Program-made: the position numbers and the translations under genes | Assembly: GCA_020442165.1 (NCBI GenBank) | Contig: JAGRKV010000076.1 | Location: forward strand, 47,408 to 111,407 | Source: Hyphomicrobiaceae bacterium | Lineage (GTDB): Bacteria > Pseudomonadota > Alphaproteobacteria > Rhizobiales > Hyphomicrobiaceae | Reading direction: 5' to 3' | Length of the DNA: 64,000 nucleotides | Notes under the pieces: generated by a model | The model's input: the letters and a program-made list of their open reading frames with translations, nothing else | Databases searched by the model: none | Told to the model about the DNA's origin: nothing | In this document: positions 64,000 to 64,000 of the stretch, piece by piece | Position numbering within the stretch: position 1 is the first letter of the stretch | How the letters are laid out: each line of letters starts with the position of its first letter

Positions 64000-64000
64000 A

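Overview
The window looks like a chromosomal segment of a high-GC alphaproteobacterium, most likely of the order Hyphomicrobiales. The evidence is the gene content and order: secDF-yajC linked to homologues of complex I assembly factors, serS-tatCBA, scpAB-nagZ-SPOR-argS-dgt, erpA-xthA, an ExoR-like protein, and PopZ-family (DUF2497) proteins between valS and a TolC-type protein. The genus cannot be fixed from the sequence alone.

Region 1 (1-6.5 kb) holds the end of glycine decarboxylase subunit 1 (gcvPA), all of gcvPB, and a convergent two-gene RND efflux operon (adaptor plus pump). Region 2 (7.0-18.2 kb) is the most distinctive part. A LacI-type regulator faces away from a run of eight genes: a tripartite tricarboxylate-type transporter (TctC, TctB, TctA), an acylating sulfoacetaldehyde dehydrogenase (SauS/SqwD-like), a two-subunit ADP-forming acyl-CoA ligase, sulfoacetaldehyde acetyltransferase (Xsc) and acetate kinase. 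Together these read as a complete sulfoacetate pathway: uptake, CoA activation, reduction to sulfoacetaldehyde, C-S cleavage to sulfite and acetyl phosphate, and recovery of the ATP by AckA. The ligase and transporter types differ from the sauTU pair of the classical sauRSTU system. A near-perfect LacI-family operator lies in the divergent promoter region. No sulfite exporter or sulfite oxidase is present in the window.

Region 3 (18.2-29.7 kb) starts with a tRNA-Trp-like gene with two mispaired stem positions. A GcvR-like double-ACT protein and a large secreted SGNH hydrolase follow. Next come a squalene/phytoene-synthase-family protein (NDUFAF6-like), a PuuD-like membrane protein, an Mth938-domain protein (NDUFAF3-like), secF, secD and yajC. 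The region ends with a DUF815 ATPase and a LysM/LytM lipoprotein whose metallopeptidase site is degenerate. Region 4 (30-50 kb) is mostly housekeeping: surE, serS, tatCBA, an orphan ABC ATPase, scpBA, nagZ, a SPOR protein with a very long Gln/Pro/Tyr-rich region, argS, dgt, erpA, xthA, an acetyltransferase, an MFS transporter, an ExoR-like Sel1 protein and ilvD.

Region 5 (50.7-64 kb) holds a DUF898 membrane protein followed by an M48 metalloprotease and a DUF2939 protein, then valS, two adjacent PopZ-family paralogues, a TolC-type outer-membrane protein, a Pcm-like methyltransferase and a tRNA-Cys at the very end. No CRISPR array, insertion sequence, integrase or prophage gene was seen.
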